Of a stretch of DNA of 22,137 nucleotides, positions 15,903 to 22,137 are shown in pieces. The position numbers and the translations under genes were made by a program. The notes below the pieces were generated by a model that saw only the letters and a list, made by a program, of their open reading frames with translations, had not been told where the DNA came from and searched no databases. The stretch covers positions 1 through 22,137 of the forward strand of contig JAIRLZ010000222.1 of the NCBI GenBank assembly GCA_031259035.1. Reading direction: 5' to 3'. The stretch is from Treponema sp. Its GTDB lineage: Bacteria; Spirochaetota; Spirochaetia; Treponematales; Breznakiellaceae. Numbering within the stretch: position 1 is the stretch's first letter; each line of letters opens with the position of its first letter.

Positions 15903-15912
15903 TATCGTCCTC

Positions 15913-18516
15913 CTATTTTCCGTCTTTTCCGTAGTATGCGTTAAGATACATCTGTTTGATCTCACTCATAAGCGGATAGCGGGGGTTTGCGCCCGTGCAT
16001 TGATCGTCAAAAGCTTGCTCGGCCATGGCGTCAAGCCGGTCGAGAAAGTCTTTTTCATCAATGCCATAGTCTTGTATGGTTTTCTTAATGCCGATGCGTT
16101 CTTTGAGGCTGTCGATGGCGGCTATAAGCTGTTCGAGCTTTTCGCTGTCGTTTGCGCCCTTTAACCCCAGATACTCGGCAATCTCGGCGTAGCGCGCCGC
16201 GGTGTGCGGATGATCGTATTGAGGAAAGGTCCCCATTTTAAGCGGAACTTCAGCCGCGTTGAATCTCAGCGCCTCGTCAATCATCAGCGCGTTGGCTATG
16301 CCGTGCGGCAGGTGGTGGAAAGAACCCAGTTTATGCGCCATGGAATGGCACACGCCAAGAAAGGCGTTGGCAAAAGCCATGCCAGCCATCGTCGCGGCGT
16401 TAGCCGTTTTTTCACGGGCGACCGGATCGTGTCGCCCGTCATCATAAGCGCGCGGCAGGTATTCAAACATCATGTTAAGGCTTCGCAACGCAAGAGCGTC
16501 GGTATAGTCCGTGGCCAGCATGGAGGCGTAGGCTTCCAGCGCGTGGGTTACCGCGTCTATGCCGCTGGCAGCGGTAAGCCCCTTGGGCGCGTTCATCATC
16601 ATGTCCGCGTCGACTATCGCCATATTCGGCATGAGCTCGTAATCCGCGAGCGGGTATTTCACGCCGCTTGTTTCATCGGTTATGACGGCAAAGGGAGTCA
16701 CTTCGCTGCCCGTGCCGGCTGTCGTTGGAACGGCGATAAAATAGGCTTTTTCCCCCTGCTTCGGGAACGTGTACACCCGCTTCCTGATGTCCATGAAGCG
16801 CATGGCAAGCTCCATGAAATCAACATCGGGATGTTCGTACATGACCCACATGATCTTCGCCGCGTCCATGGCCGAACCGCCGCCTACGGCAATGATGCAG
16901 TCCGGTTTGAAGGCATTCATTGCGGCGGCGCCTTCTTTCGCGCAGGCCAAGGTCGGATCCGGCGCTACATTGAAGAAGGTTGTATGGGTGATTCCCAGCT
17001 CATCCAGCTTGCCGCTGACGCTCTTGGTATAGCCGTTGTTGTACAGAAAAGAATCCGTAACAATAAAAGCTTTCTTCTTGTCCAAGACGGACCGTAATTC
17101 CTCAAGAGCGACAGGCAAGCATCCTTTCTTGATATACACCTTCTGAGGCGTTCTGAACCACAGCATATTTTCTCTCCTTTCAGCGACTATCTTGATATTG
17201 AGCAAATGTTTGACGCCTACGTTTTCGCCGACGCTGTTCCCGCCCCAGGTGCCGCAGCCCAGCGTGAGCGAGGGGGGAAGCTTGAAGTTGTACAGATCGC
17301 CTATGCCGCCCTGCGAAGAAGGGGTGTTGATCACAATGCGGCAGGTTTTCATCCGAGCGGCGAATTGAGAGAGCTTTTCCTTTTCACCGGTATTGATATA
17401 GAGCGAAGCCGTATGTCCGTAGCCGCCGTCCGCGATAAGGCGCTCGGCTTTTCCCAGCGCGTCTTCAAAGCTCGCCGCGCGGTACATGGCGAGCGCGGGG
17501 CTTAGCTTTTCATGGGCGAATTCCTCGCTCAGATCCACGCTCTCCACCTCGCCTATGAGTATTTTTGTCGATTCAGGCACCACGACTCCGGCTAATTCAG
17601 CTATCCTCGTCGCCTTTTGTCCGACTATTCTCGCGTTCAGCGATCCGTTGATAATAATGGTCTTGCGTACTTTCTCCGTTTCTTCAGGATTGAGAAAATA
17701 GCAGCCACGCTTCATAAATTCAGCTTTGACCGCATCGTATACCGTATCAAGGACAATGACCGATTGTTCGGACGCGCAAATCATACCGTTGTCAAAGGTC
17801 TTGCTATGGATGATGGAGTTTACCGCAAGCAGTACGTCCGCCGTGTCGTCAATAAGAGCCGGCGTATTGCCCGCGCCCACGCCCAAAGCCGGTTTTCCGC
17901 TGGAATACGCGGATTTCACCATGCCGGGCCCGCCTGTGGCAAGGATAATGTCGGCTTCCTTCATAAGGGTGTTGGTAAACTCAAGACTCGGCTCGTCAAT
18001 CCAGCCGATGATGCCTTCGGGGGCGCCGGCTTTGACCGCCGCTTCCAGCACGATTTTCGCGGCGTGCACGGTGGCTTTCTTTGCCCGTGGGTGCGGACTG
18101 ATTATGATGCCGTTGCGGGTTTTTAGCGCCAGCAAGGTCTTGAATATCGTGGTAGACGTAGGATTGGTGGTCGGAATAACCGCACAAATCAGCCCTATGG
18201 GTTCAGCTATTTTCTGTATTCCATAGACCTCGTCCTCCTCCACGACTCCGGTTGTTTTTGTGTCTTTATAGGCGTTGTAGATGTACTCGGCGGCGTAATG
18301 GTTTTTTATCACCTTGTCCTCCACCACGCCCATGCCGGTTTCTTCCACCGCCAGCTTTGCCAGGGAGATTCGCTCTCGATTGGCCGCCAGAGCGGCCTCA
18401 AAGAAAATCTTGTCCACCTGTTTCTGGGTATAGGCCGCGAATAGCGCTTGCGCCTTTCGCACCCTTTCGATAGTGAGCGCCAAATTTTCAGCGCCGTCGT
18501 TTTCTTCTTTCTTCAT
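15913..18516 (-). CDS. adhE: Bifunctional acetaldehyde-CoA/alcohol dehydrogenase AdhE
   Basis: An 867-residue fermentative AdhE that reduces acetyl-CoA to acetaldehyde and then ethanol, using two NADH. Residues 1-440 form the acetylating aldehyde dehydrogenase with catalytic C247 (DNGMICASEQS) and the GVGAGNTPA loop. Residues 455-867 form the iron alcohol dehydrogenase with GGGSAMDAAK and iron ligands D654, H658, H724 and H738, one residue off the E. coli AdhE positions. Length is normal for the fused enzyme. The ATG overlaps the rex stop by four bases (ATGA), so the two are translationally coupled. Known AdhE proteins assemble into long helical spirosomes. Confidence 0.97.
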   Translation of the reverse strand: MKKEENDGAENLALTIERVRKAQALFAAYTQKQVDKIFFEAALAANRERISLAKLAVEETGMGVVEDKVIKNHYAAEYIYNAYKDTKTTGVVEEDEVYGIQKIAEPIGLICAVIPTTNPTSTTIFKTLLALKTRNGIIISPHPRAKKATVHAAKIVLEAAVKAGAPEGIIGWIDEPSLEFTNTLMKEADIILATGGPGMVKSAYSSGKPALGVGAGNTPALIDDTADVLLAVNSIIHSKTFDNGMICASEQSVIVLDTVYDAVKAEFMKRGCYFLNPEETEKVRKTIIINGSLNARIVGQKATRIAELAGVVVPESTKILIGEVESVDLSEEFAHEKLSPALAMYRAASFEDALGKAERLIADGGYGHTASLYINTGEKEKLSQFAARMKTCRIVINTPSSQGGIGDLYNFKLPPSLTLGCGTWGGNSVGENVGVKHLLNIKIVAERRENMLWFRTPQKVYIKKGCLPVALEELRSVLDKKKAFIVTDSFLYNNGYTKSVSGKLDELGITHTTFFNVAPDPTLACAKEGAAAMNAFKPDCIIAVGGGSAMDAAKIMWVMYEHPDVDFMELAMRFMDIRKRVYTFPKQGEKAYFIAVPTTAGTGSEVTPFAVITDETSGVKYPLADYELMPNMAIVDADMMMNAPKGLTAASGIDAVTHALEAYASMLATDYTDALALRSLNMMFEYLPRAYDDGRHDPVAREKTANAATMAGMAFANAFLGVCHSMAHKLGSFHHLPHGIANALMIDEALRFNAAEVPLKMGTFPQYDHPHTAARYAEIAEYLGLKGANDSEKLEQLIAAIDSLKERIGIKKTIQDYGIDEKDFLDRLDAMAEQAFDDQCTGANPRYPLMSEIKQMYLNAYYGKDGK

Positions 18517-19166
18517 TCCGACTCCTTTTTAAGGATTTCCTTTAGCTGTTGTGATAATACGGCCAGTGAGACTGCCATATCCTCGTTTTTGATCGCCACG
18601 GTATCGGGCGCTTTTAGGTGTGCCGGCGTAAAATTCCATATAGCCCGTATCCCAGCTCTGAGCAGTATGTCCGTTACAGCTTGCGCTTGTTCTCCGGGCG
18701 TGGTCAGTATCGCTATTTTTATATTCAGCTTTTTCACCGCGCTTGCCAATTTCCCGATTGGGAGTATTTTCTTCCCGTTGACTTCTTTCGCTACTATGCT
18801 TTCATCACTGTCAAAGCCTCCGATAATGTTCAATCCGTACTTCTCAAAACCCCGGTACCCCAGCAAGGCCTGCCCCAGCTTTCCTACACCCACCAACACC
18901 GCGTCCTTCGTGTTGTTGTAGCCCAAAAAGCTTTCAATGTCTTCGATAAGGTCGTCAATGGTGTAGCCGACTTTGGGCTTGCCTTCATTCACAATAGCGC
19001 ACGAAAGGTCTTTCTTCACCAAAGACGGATTAAGCGAAAGAGCGTCCGCCAAAGCGACCGACGATACCGTAACAAAGCCTTCGGCTTTCATGCCGCGCAA
19101 CCGCCGCGCATACAAGGCCAGTCTGTTAAATACGACCGGAGATACCGAACCCTCGGAGTTTGCCAC
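18513..19166 (-). CDS. rex: Redox-sensing transcriptional repressor Rex (first copy)
   Basis: A 217-residue Rex protein. The N-terminal winged helix spans about residues 10-60; its recognition region NPSLVKKDLSCA is less canonical than the usual QIRKDLSYFG. The Rossmann domain has the NAD(H) loop GVGKLGQ (93-99), then GFDSDE, a TTPGEQAQ region and the domain-swap C-terminal helix SLAVLSQQLKEILKK. Rex leaves DNA when NADH rises and so derepresses fermentation genes such as adhE (established for the family). The start is GTG with GGGAGG seven bases upstream. It leads the operon and sits behind a promoter carrying a 26-bp palindrome, so it may repress itself. Confidence 0.9.
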   Translation of the reverse strand: MANSEGSVSPVVFNRLALYARRLRGMKAEGFVTVSSVALADALSLNPSLVKKDLSCAIVNEGKPKVGYTIDDLIEDIESFLGYNNTKDAVLVGVGKLGQALLGYRGFEKYGLNIIGGFDSDESIVAKEVNGKKILPIGKLASAVKKLNIKIAILTTPGEQAQAVTDILLRAGIRAIWNFTPAHLKAPDTVAIKNEDMAVSLAVLSQQLKEILKKESE

Positions 19167-19186
19167 CGCACAACCTCCCTATATAG

Positions 19187-19234
19187 ATATTTTTATATCG
19201 ATATAAAAATATACGATTTCAAAATTTTTGTCAA
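19187..19234 (-). promoter_or_regulatory. rex-adhE promoter with overlapping 26-bp palindrome
   Basis: On the minus strand TTGACA (19229-19234) and TATTTT (19206-19211) are 17 bases apart, a strong sigma-70 type promoter. A perfect palindrome, ATATTTTTATATC with its reverse complement (19187-19212), covers the -10 and the likely start point, the right place for an operator. It is not the usual TTGTGAA-N4-TTCACAA Rex box. A 12-base word TTCAAAATTTTT repeats at 19218-19229 and 19251-19262. Confidence 0.7.
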
Positions 19235-19328
19235 TAGAGTTTTTGACTTTTTCAAAATTTTTCAAAAAAAATTTAGGACATCCGCAATTCCCGTATGCAA
19301 AAGTTCCGCATCCGGTTTATCTTTTTCT

Positions 19329-19334
19329 TATAAT
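19329..19334 (+). promoter_or_regulatory. Possible -10 box for the rlpA-rex2 pair
   Basis: A consensus TATAAT (19329-19334) lies 17 bases before the rlpA ATG, in the AT-rich divergent region. No convincing -35 is seen 17 bases upstream, so this is weak. If used, the leader is only about 10 bases and there is no clear Shine-Dalgarno. Confidence 0.35.
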
Positions 19335-19351
19335 TGACCGATAAAAAAAAT

Positions 19352-20191
19352 ATGAAGAAGTTTGTTTTGATTATTATAGAAGTCCTTGTTTTTACACTCG
19401 TGTGCAACGCGCAAGCGGCAACTTTTCAAGAAGATGGGATCGCTTCATGGTATGGAACGGAATTTGATGGACAAACCACCGCCTCTGGAGAAACTTTTAA
19501 TTCAAACGATTATACCGCGGCTCATCCTGAGATGCCTTTTGGCACGTTGCTGACCATAACGAATAAAAACAACAATAGAAAAGTGACGGTGCGGGTAAAC
19601 GACAGGGGGCCCTTTATCTCTAATCGAAATATTGATCTGTCAAAAGCCGCCGCCGAACAGTTGGATATGATCGCAAGCGGCAGCGTTCCAGTCAGCATTG
19701 CCCTTGCCGAAGCGGGCGCGGTTCCCGGCCCTGTGGAGTCGTCTTCGGCTGCGGCAATAACGCCTCCTGTAGCAAGCGCCGCCGCCGCTCCGCAAGCGCC
19801 GCTGCCGCCCCCAGCTGTTGTCGCGCCGCCTCCTGTAGCAAGCGCCGCTCCGCAAACGCCGCCGCCGCCCCCAGCCGTTGCCGTCGCGCCCGCTCCGCAA
19901 ACGCCGCCCCCACTCGTTGTACCGGCAAAGTCGGCGGTCATAAAGCCCGCCATTCCGCCCACGGGAACAAACAAGCGGTATCGTCTGCAAATCGGCGCGT
20001 TCAGAGTTCCCAAAAACGCGGTGTCTGTTTTTGAGAAATTAAAAAACGTAGGTTTGAGTCCGGCGTATGAGCGGAGCGGCGACTTGTACCGCGTGGTGCT
20101 TTCGGGGATAAAGGCTGACGATGTTCAAGCGGTCGCCCAAAAGCTCGGGCAGGCAGGTTTCACGGAAGCGCTTATCCGTGAAGAACCATGA
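19352..20191 (+). CDS. rlpA: RlpA-like septal lytic transglycosylase with SPOR domain
   Basis: An exported murein lytic transglycosylase of 279 residues. A signal peptide covers about residues 1-22. The RlpA double-psi barrel follows (about 24-120) with GIASWYGTEFDG, the catalytic-type histidine in TAAHPEMPFG and aspartate in RVNDRGPF. Then comes a long alanine/proline linker built from repeats and a C-terminal SPOR domain (about 205-279: YRLQIGAFR...LYRVVLSGI). It would cut denuded glycan strands at the septum. A TTG 18 bases upstream is an alternative start; ATG at 19352 gives the better signal peptide. Its stop is one base before the second rex-like gene. Confidence 0.9.
   Translation: MKKFVLIIIEVLVFTLVCNAQAATFQEDGIASWYGTEFDGQTTASGETFNSNDYTAAHPEMPFGTLLTITNKNNNRKVTVRVNDRGPFISNRNIDLSKAAAEQLDMIASGSVPVSIALAEAGAVPGPVESSSAAAITPPVASAAAAPQAPLPPPAVVAPPPVASAAPQTPPPPPAVAVAPAPQTPPPLVVPAKSAVIKPAIPPTGTNKRYRLQIGAFRVPKNAVSVFEKLKNVGLSPAYERSGDLYRVVLSGIKADDVQAVAQKLGQAGFTEALIREEP
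19761..19905 (+). repeat. Imperfect tandem repeats in the rlpA linker
   Basis: The block CTCCTGTAGCAAGCGCCGC occurs twice (near 19764 and 19829), each followed by GCTCCGCAA-CGCC and a GCCGCCC run; a third, shorter unit (CCCGCTCCGCAAACGCC) starts near 19889. They encode the Ala/Pro-rich linker between barrel and SPOR domain. Such repeats can vary in copy number by slippage. Confidence 0.7.
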
Positions 20192-20192
20192 C

Positions 20193-20807
20193 ATGGAGAT
20201 TCCCGAACCCGCAAAAGAAAGGCTTCTCTATCTCTTAAAACTGCTCGAAAAAGGCGGATCCGCTACGCTGACATCCGCGCAGATAGAATCCCTTGCCGGC
20301 TGGTCGAGGGATTCCATTCGCAAGGATATTTCTTACCTTGCTGCGGATATTGGAAAGGCGAGCGGCTATGACAGCGCCGCCTTGGAAAACGCCATCAAGA
20401 AAACCCTGCGTCTTGACCGCATACAGAAAATCTGCGTCGTGGGGCTTGGGCGATTGGGTTCCGCATATCTCAATTTCGGCGCATTCCAACACGGCGAGTT
20501 TGAGTTGACAGCGGGTTTTGACGCCAATGTCAATCGTGTTGAAATTCTTTCATCGCCGGTTCCATTGTATCCCACTTACAAGATGAACGAAGTCATCAAC
20601 CGGTTCGCCATAGAGATAAGCCTGCTCTGTGTGCCGGAAGATCAAGCCCAGCTCGCCGCGGATAAACTTATAGCGGCCGGAATTCGGGGGATAGTCAATT
20701 TCGCCCCTGTGGTGTTGAAAGTCCCCCCGGAAGTCGCGGTGCGCAATGTGTATGTCGTTGATGAGTTGCGTTCTTTGTCGATACGCATACACACGGAGAA
20801 AGCCTGA
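20193..20807 (+). CDS. Rex-family redox-sensing regulator (second copy)
   Basis: A 204-residue second Rex-like protein. The winged helix carries the recognition region GWSRDSIRKDISYLAAD, closer to the classical RKD-S-Y motif than the first copy. The Rossmann domain has VVGLGRLGSAYLNF, GFDANVNRV, LCVPEDQAQ and the common Rex end GIRGIVNFAPVVLKVPPEVAVRNVYVVDELRSLSI. ATG at 20193 follows the rlpA stop by one base; the longer upstream frame lies inside rlpA. It is probably translated by coupling with rlpA. It may bind NADH as Rex does, but its targets are unknown. The two copies are clearly diverged and not a recent duplication. Confidence 0.87.
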   Translation: MEIPEPAKERLLYLLKLLEKGGSATLTSAQIESLAGWSRDSIRKDISYLAADIGKASGYDSAALENAIKKTLRLDRIQKICVVGLGRLGSAYLNFGAFQHGEFELTAGFDANVNRVEILSSPVPLYPTYKMNEVINRFAIEISLLCVPEDQAQLAADKLIAAGIRGIVNFAPVVLKVPPEVAVRNVYVVDELRSLSIRIHTEKA

Positions 20808-20820
20808 CACCCAAAGGACG

Positions 20821-21612
20821 CTACCAAATTTCAATTATTTTATCTATTTGAAAAATCGCCTGTTCAACCGCACGGTACGGCGCGGCGCTTAGTTCGGCGT
20901 GTTCAAGCGCGCGATACGAGACCAAAGCTTCTATGACATCCCCTTCAATGAAAGGGAACCGTTCTTTTGACTCGATATAAAATTCGTAATTGCCGTTAGC
21001 TTCTCCGTCCCTTGTTTCTTTCAGAAGACAAAACGCGCGATAAACGGATTCCTTATCCACAAAAATACGCGCAACCTTGTAATAGACCCAGAAACGCGCG
21101 CCCGCCGTATATTCATCGCGCCGCAATTTCCGGTAGTCAAGTTTTTCATATTCGGCGGCCTCTTGCAAACGCGCCGCGACGTCAGTGTTTTCCCGCAGAA
21201 GCGCGATATGCGCGGCGGCGTATGCGTCTTCGGAATTTACATCCTTTGACAAGAGAGCGTTTGCCATGTCCGCGTCGCCCGAATACGCCGCGAGAAACAA
21301 GGCTCCAACACCCGCATCGTTTTTATAATTAATGTCGGCGCCTGCGGAGACAAGCCGCTTGACAATGTCAACATTTCCAGCGTTCACGGCAAACATCAGC
21401 ACGGATATCCCGTTATTGGTGACGTTCACGTCCGCTCCCGCTTCCAAAAGCGCGTGTACTTGCGGGGCGTCCCCCTTCATACACGCCCTGAAAAGCGCAA
21501 CGTCATTGTCATTGGCATTGCCGCCGTCGTCGTCAAGACCGCCGTTGTTGTCTTGCGCGAACAGGGGATTCAGGAGATAGAAACAGCATACCGTGAACAG
21601 AAAACGCCTCAT
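20821..21612 (-). CDS. Exported ankyrin-repeat protein
   Basis: A 263-residue protein with a signal peptide (residues 1-19, ending LFAQ) and then an acidic asparagine/aspartate-rich linker. Ankyrin repeats lie at about residues 35-135: ALFRACMKGDAPQVHALLEAGADVNV, VLMFAVNAGNVDIVKRLVSAGADINY and ALFLAAYSGDADMANALLS. The C-terminal half (about 145-263) is of unknown fold. Ankyrin repeats mediate protein binding; a periplasmic or surface interaction is inferred. The start at 21612 is chosen for the signal peptide; the Shine-Dalgarno is weak. It converges on the second rex-like gene with 13 bases between stops. Confidence 0.8.
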   Translation of the reverse strand: MRRFLFTVCCFYLLNPLFAQDNNGGLDDDGGNANDNDVALFRACMKGDAPQVHALLEAGADVNVTNNGISVLMFAVNAGNVDIVKRLVSAGADINYKNDAGVGALFLAAYSGDADMANALLSKDVNSEDAYAAAHIALLRENTDVAARLQEAAEYEKLDYRKLRRDEYTAGARFWVYYKVARIFVDKESVYRAFCLLKETRDGEANGNYEFYIESKERFPFIEGDVIEALVSYRALEHAELSAAPYRAVEQAIFQIDKIIEIW

Positions 21613-21754
21613 ATTTCTTAGTATACACCAGACCATGTGTTTTTTCAAGAGAAGATTCAGAGGCGTCTTGGCTGTATATGGCGTTTGGGCGGCCCTAATA
21701 AGGGCTTTGCATAGCAAAGGCCGCGGCTGGCAAATGTGGCTGGAGGTTTTGCGT

Positions 21755-21789
21755 GGGAATGTTCGCCAACGCAATTGGCGCGTGTTCCC
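21755..21789. other. Symmetric compound hairpin upstream of the ankyrin gene
   Basis: Outer arms GGGAA/TTCCC and inner arms CGCCAA/TTGGCG are separated by 4-base internal loops on each side and a 5-base apical loop. A second small stem, CTTTGC/GCAAAG, lies near 21704-21718. Both are in the 222-base gap between the ankyrin gene and the IS1 end, where no gene is seen. Confidence 0.5.
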
Positions 21790-21834
21790 CAGCTTCTACT
21801 GTATGCGACGTAGCCCCGTACTCCATTATTTTTT

Positions 21835-22137
21835 GGTAATGTTCTATAATTATTGAAACAAACATGTTCTCCCAAAGAACCAGACATTTATTGTAAGGGC
21901 GACAACAATCTTATGCGTCTGTTCCGTTTTTAAAAAACGAATGCCTTTCCTCACTAACCGGGCGCGCCAGATACTCAGGGACAGATGTTTCCTTTCAATC
22001 TTTCGCGTGTTCTTCTTCGTAACCGTCAGCGCCTCCGGTGAAAAGCGCTCGTCATACGCATAGTTGCCGTCCGTATACACCTTCCCCAGATTAAGCGGCT
22101 TAAGCGATCCCAGAAGCTTGTCGAGATCCTCACGCCC
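21835..22137 (-). mobile_element. End of an IS1-family insertion sequence, running off the window
   Basis: The terminal bases GGTAATG...TTATTGA (from 21835) match the IS1 right terminal repeat pattern (GGTAATGACTCCAACTTATTGA in the type element), and the transposase gene ends inside it, as in IS1. The other end and the target duplication lie outside the window. Confidence 0.75.
21850..22137 (-). CDS. IS1-family transposase, C-terminal part
   Basis: Ninety-five codons remain, open at the right window edge. The sequence has the InsB-type DDE C-terminus: VYTDGNYAYDE (with the second catalytic aspartate), TKKNTRKIERKHLSLSIWRARLVRKGIRF, and a final KIVVALTINVWFFG. The spacing between YTDG and IERKH fits IS1-family transposases. 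No frame break is seen in the visible part. Confidence 0.85.
   Translation of the reverse strand, partial: GREDLDKLLGSLKPLNLGKVYTDGNYAYDERFSPEALTVTKKNTRKIERKHLSLSIWRARLVRKGIRFLKTEQTHKIVVALTINVWFFGRTCLFQ

Noticed and set aside
16204..17097. Long plus-strand open frame opposite adhE
   Set aside because: It is a shadow of adhE, with arginine/histidine-rich low-quality translation and no family motif; adhE is unmistakable on the other strand.
19522..20013. Glycine/alanine-rich open frame opposite rlpA
   Set aside because: It is the complement of the Ala/Pro linker repeats and has no independent support.

Overview
The window looks like chromosomal DNA of a host-associated treponeme or close spirochaete relative, possibly of the termite-gut group. 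This is inferred from gene content: FolE2, fermentative AdhE, several [FeFe] hydrogenase modules, two Rex-family regulators, and SPOR and RlpA envelope proteins. Species cannot be fixed from the sequence alone.

Left part (1-8148) is housekeeping. A minus-strand run reads thiamine pyrophosphokinase, folD, folE2, a small membrane protein, miaB, a LapA-type membrane protein and a secreted SPOR-domain protein. Divergent from it is a CCA/poly(A) nucleotidyltransferase gene on the plus strand, which converges on the minus-strand set rpmF, acpP, rnc. Short palindromes with a TTCCAAAAC-type core lie at or near gene 3' ends. One sits inside the 3' end of the thiamine pyrophosphokinase gene, where the stop codon is missing.

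Around 8150-8400 the short-word usage changes: CCGG is common to the left, GCGC to the right. To the right come a secreted protein of unknown function and tmk, whose P-loop lysine is replaced, behind a near-consensus promoter.

The centrepiece is a minus-strand operon, 19166 down to 9887: rex, adhE (4-base overlap), an APH-fold kinase, a NuoE-like [2Fe-2S] protein, a sensory-type [FeFe] hydrogenase with PAS domain, a SpoIIE/PP2C phosphatase, and a second [FeFe] hydrogenase. It resembles the hfs/HydS loci of fermentative anaerobes, but is fused to the ethanol gene adhE and an NADH-sensing repressor. This suggests a circuit reading NADH and H2 and tuning ethanol formation, with kinase and phosphatase as possible signal carriers. 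The last hydrogenase is broken twice: by a one-base slip in an A-run and by a 99-bp MITE-like element whose 3-bp target duplication is visible. Removing the element and one TAA copy, and adding one A, would restore the frame.

On the right, a plus-strand pair encodes RlpA and a second Rex-like protein, followed by a convergent ankyrin-repeat protein and the end of an IS1-family element running off the window. No rRNA, tRNA or CRISPR array was seen.
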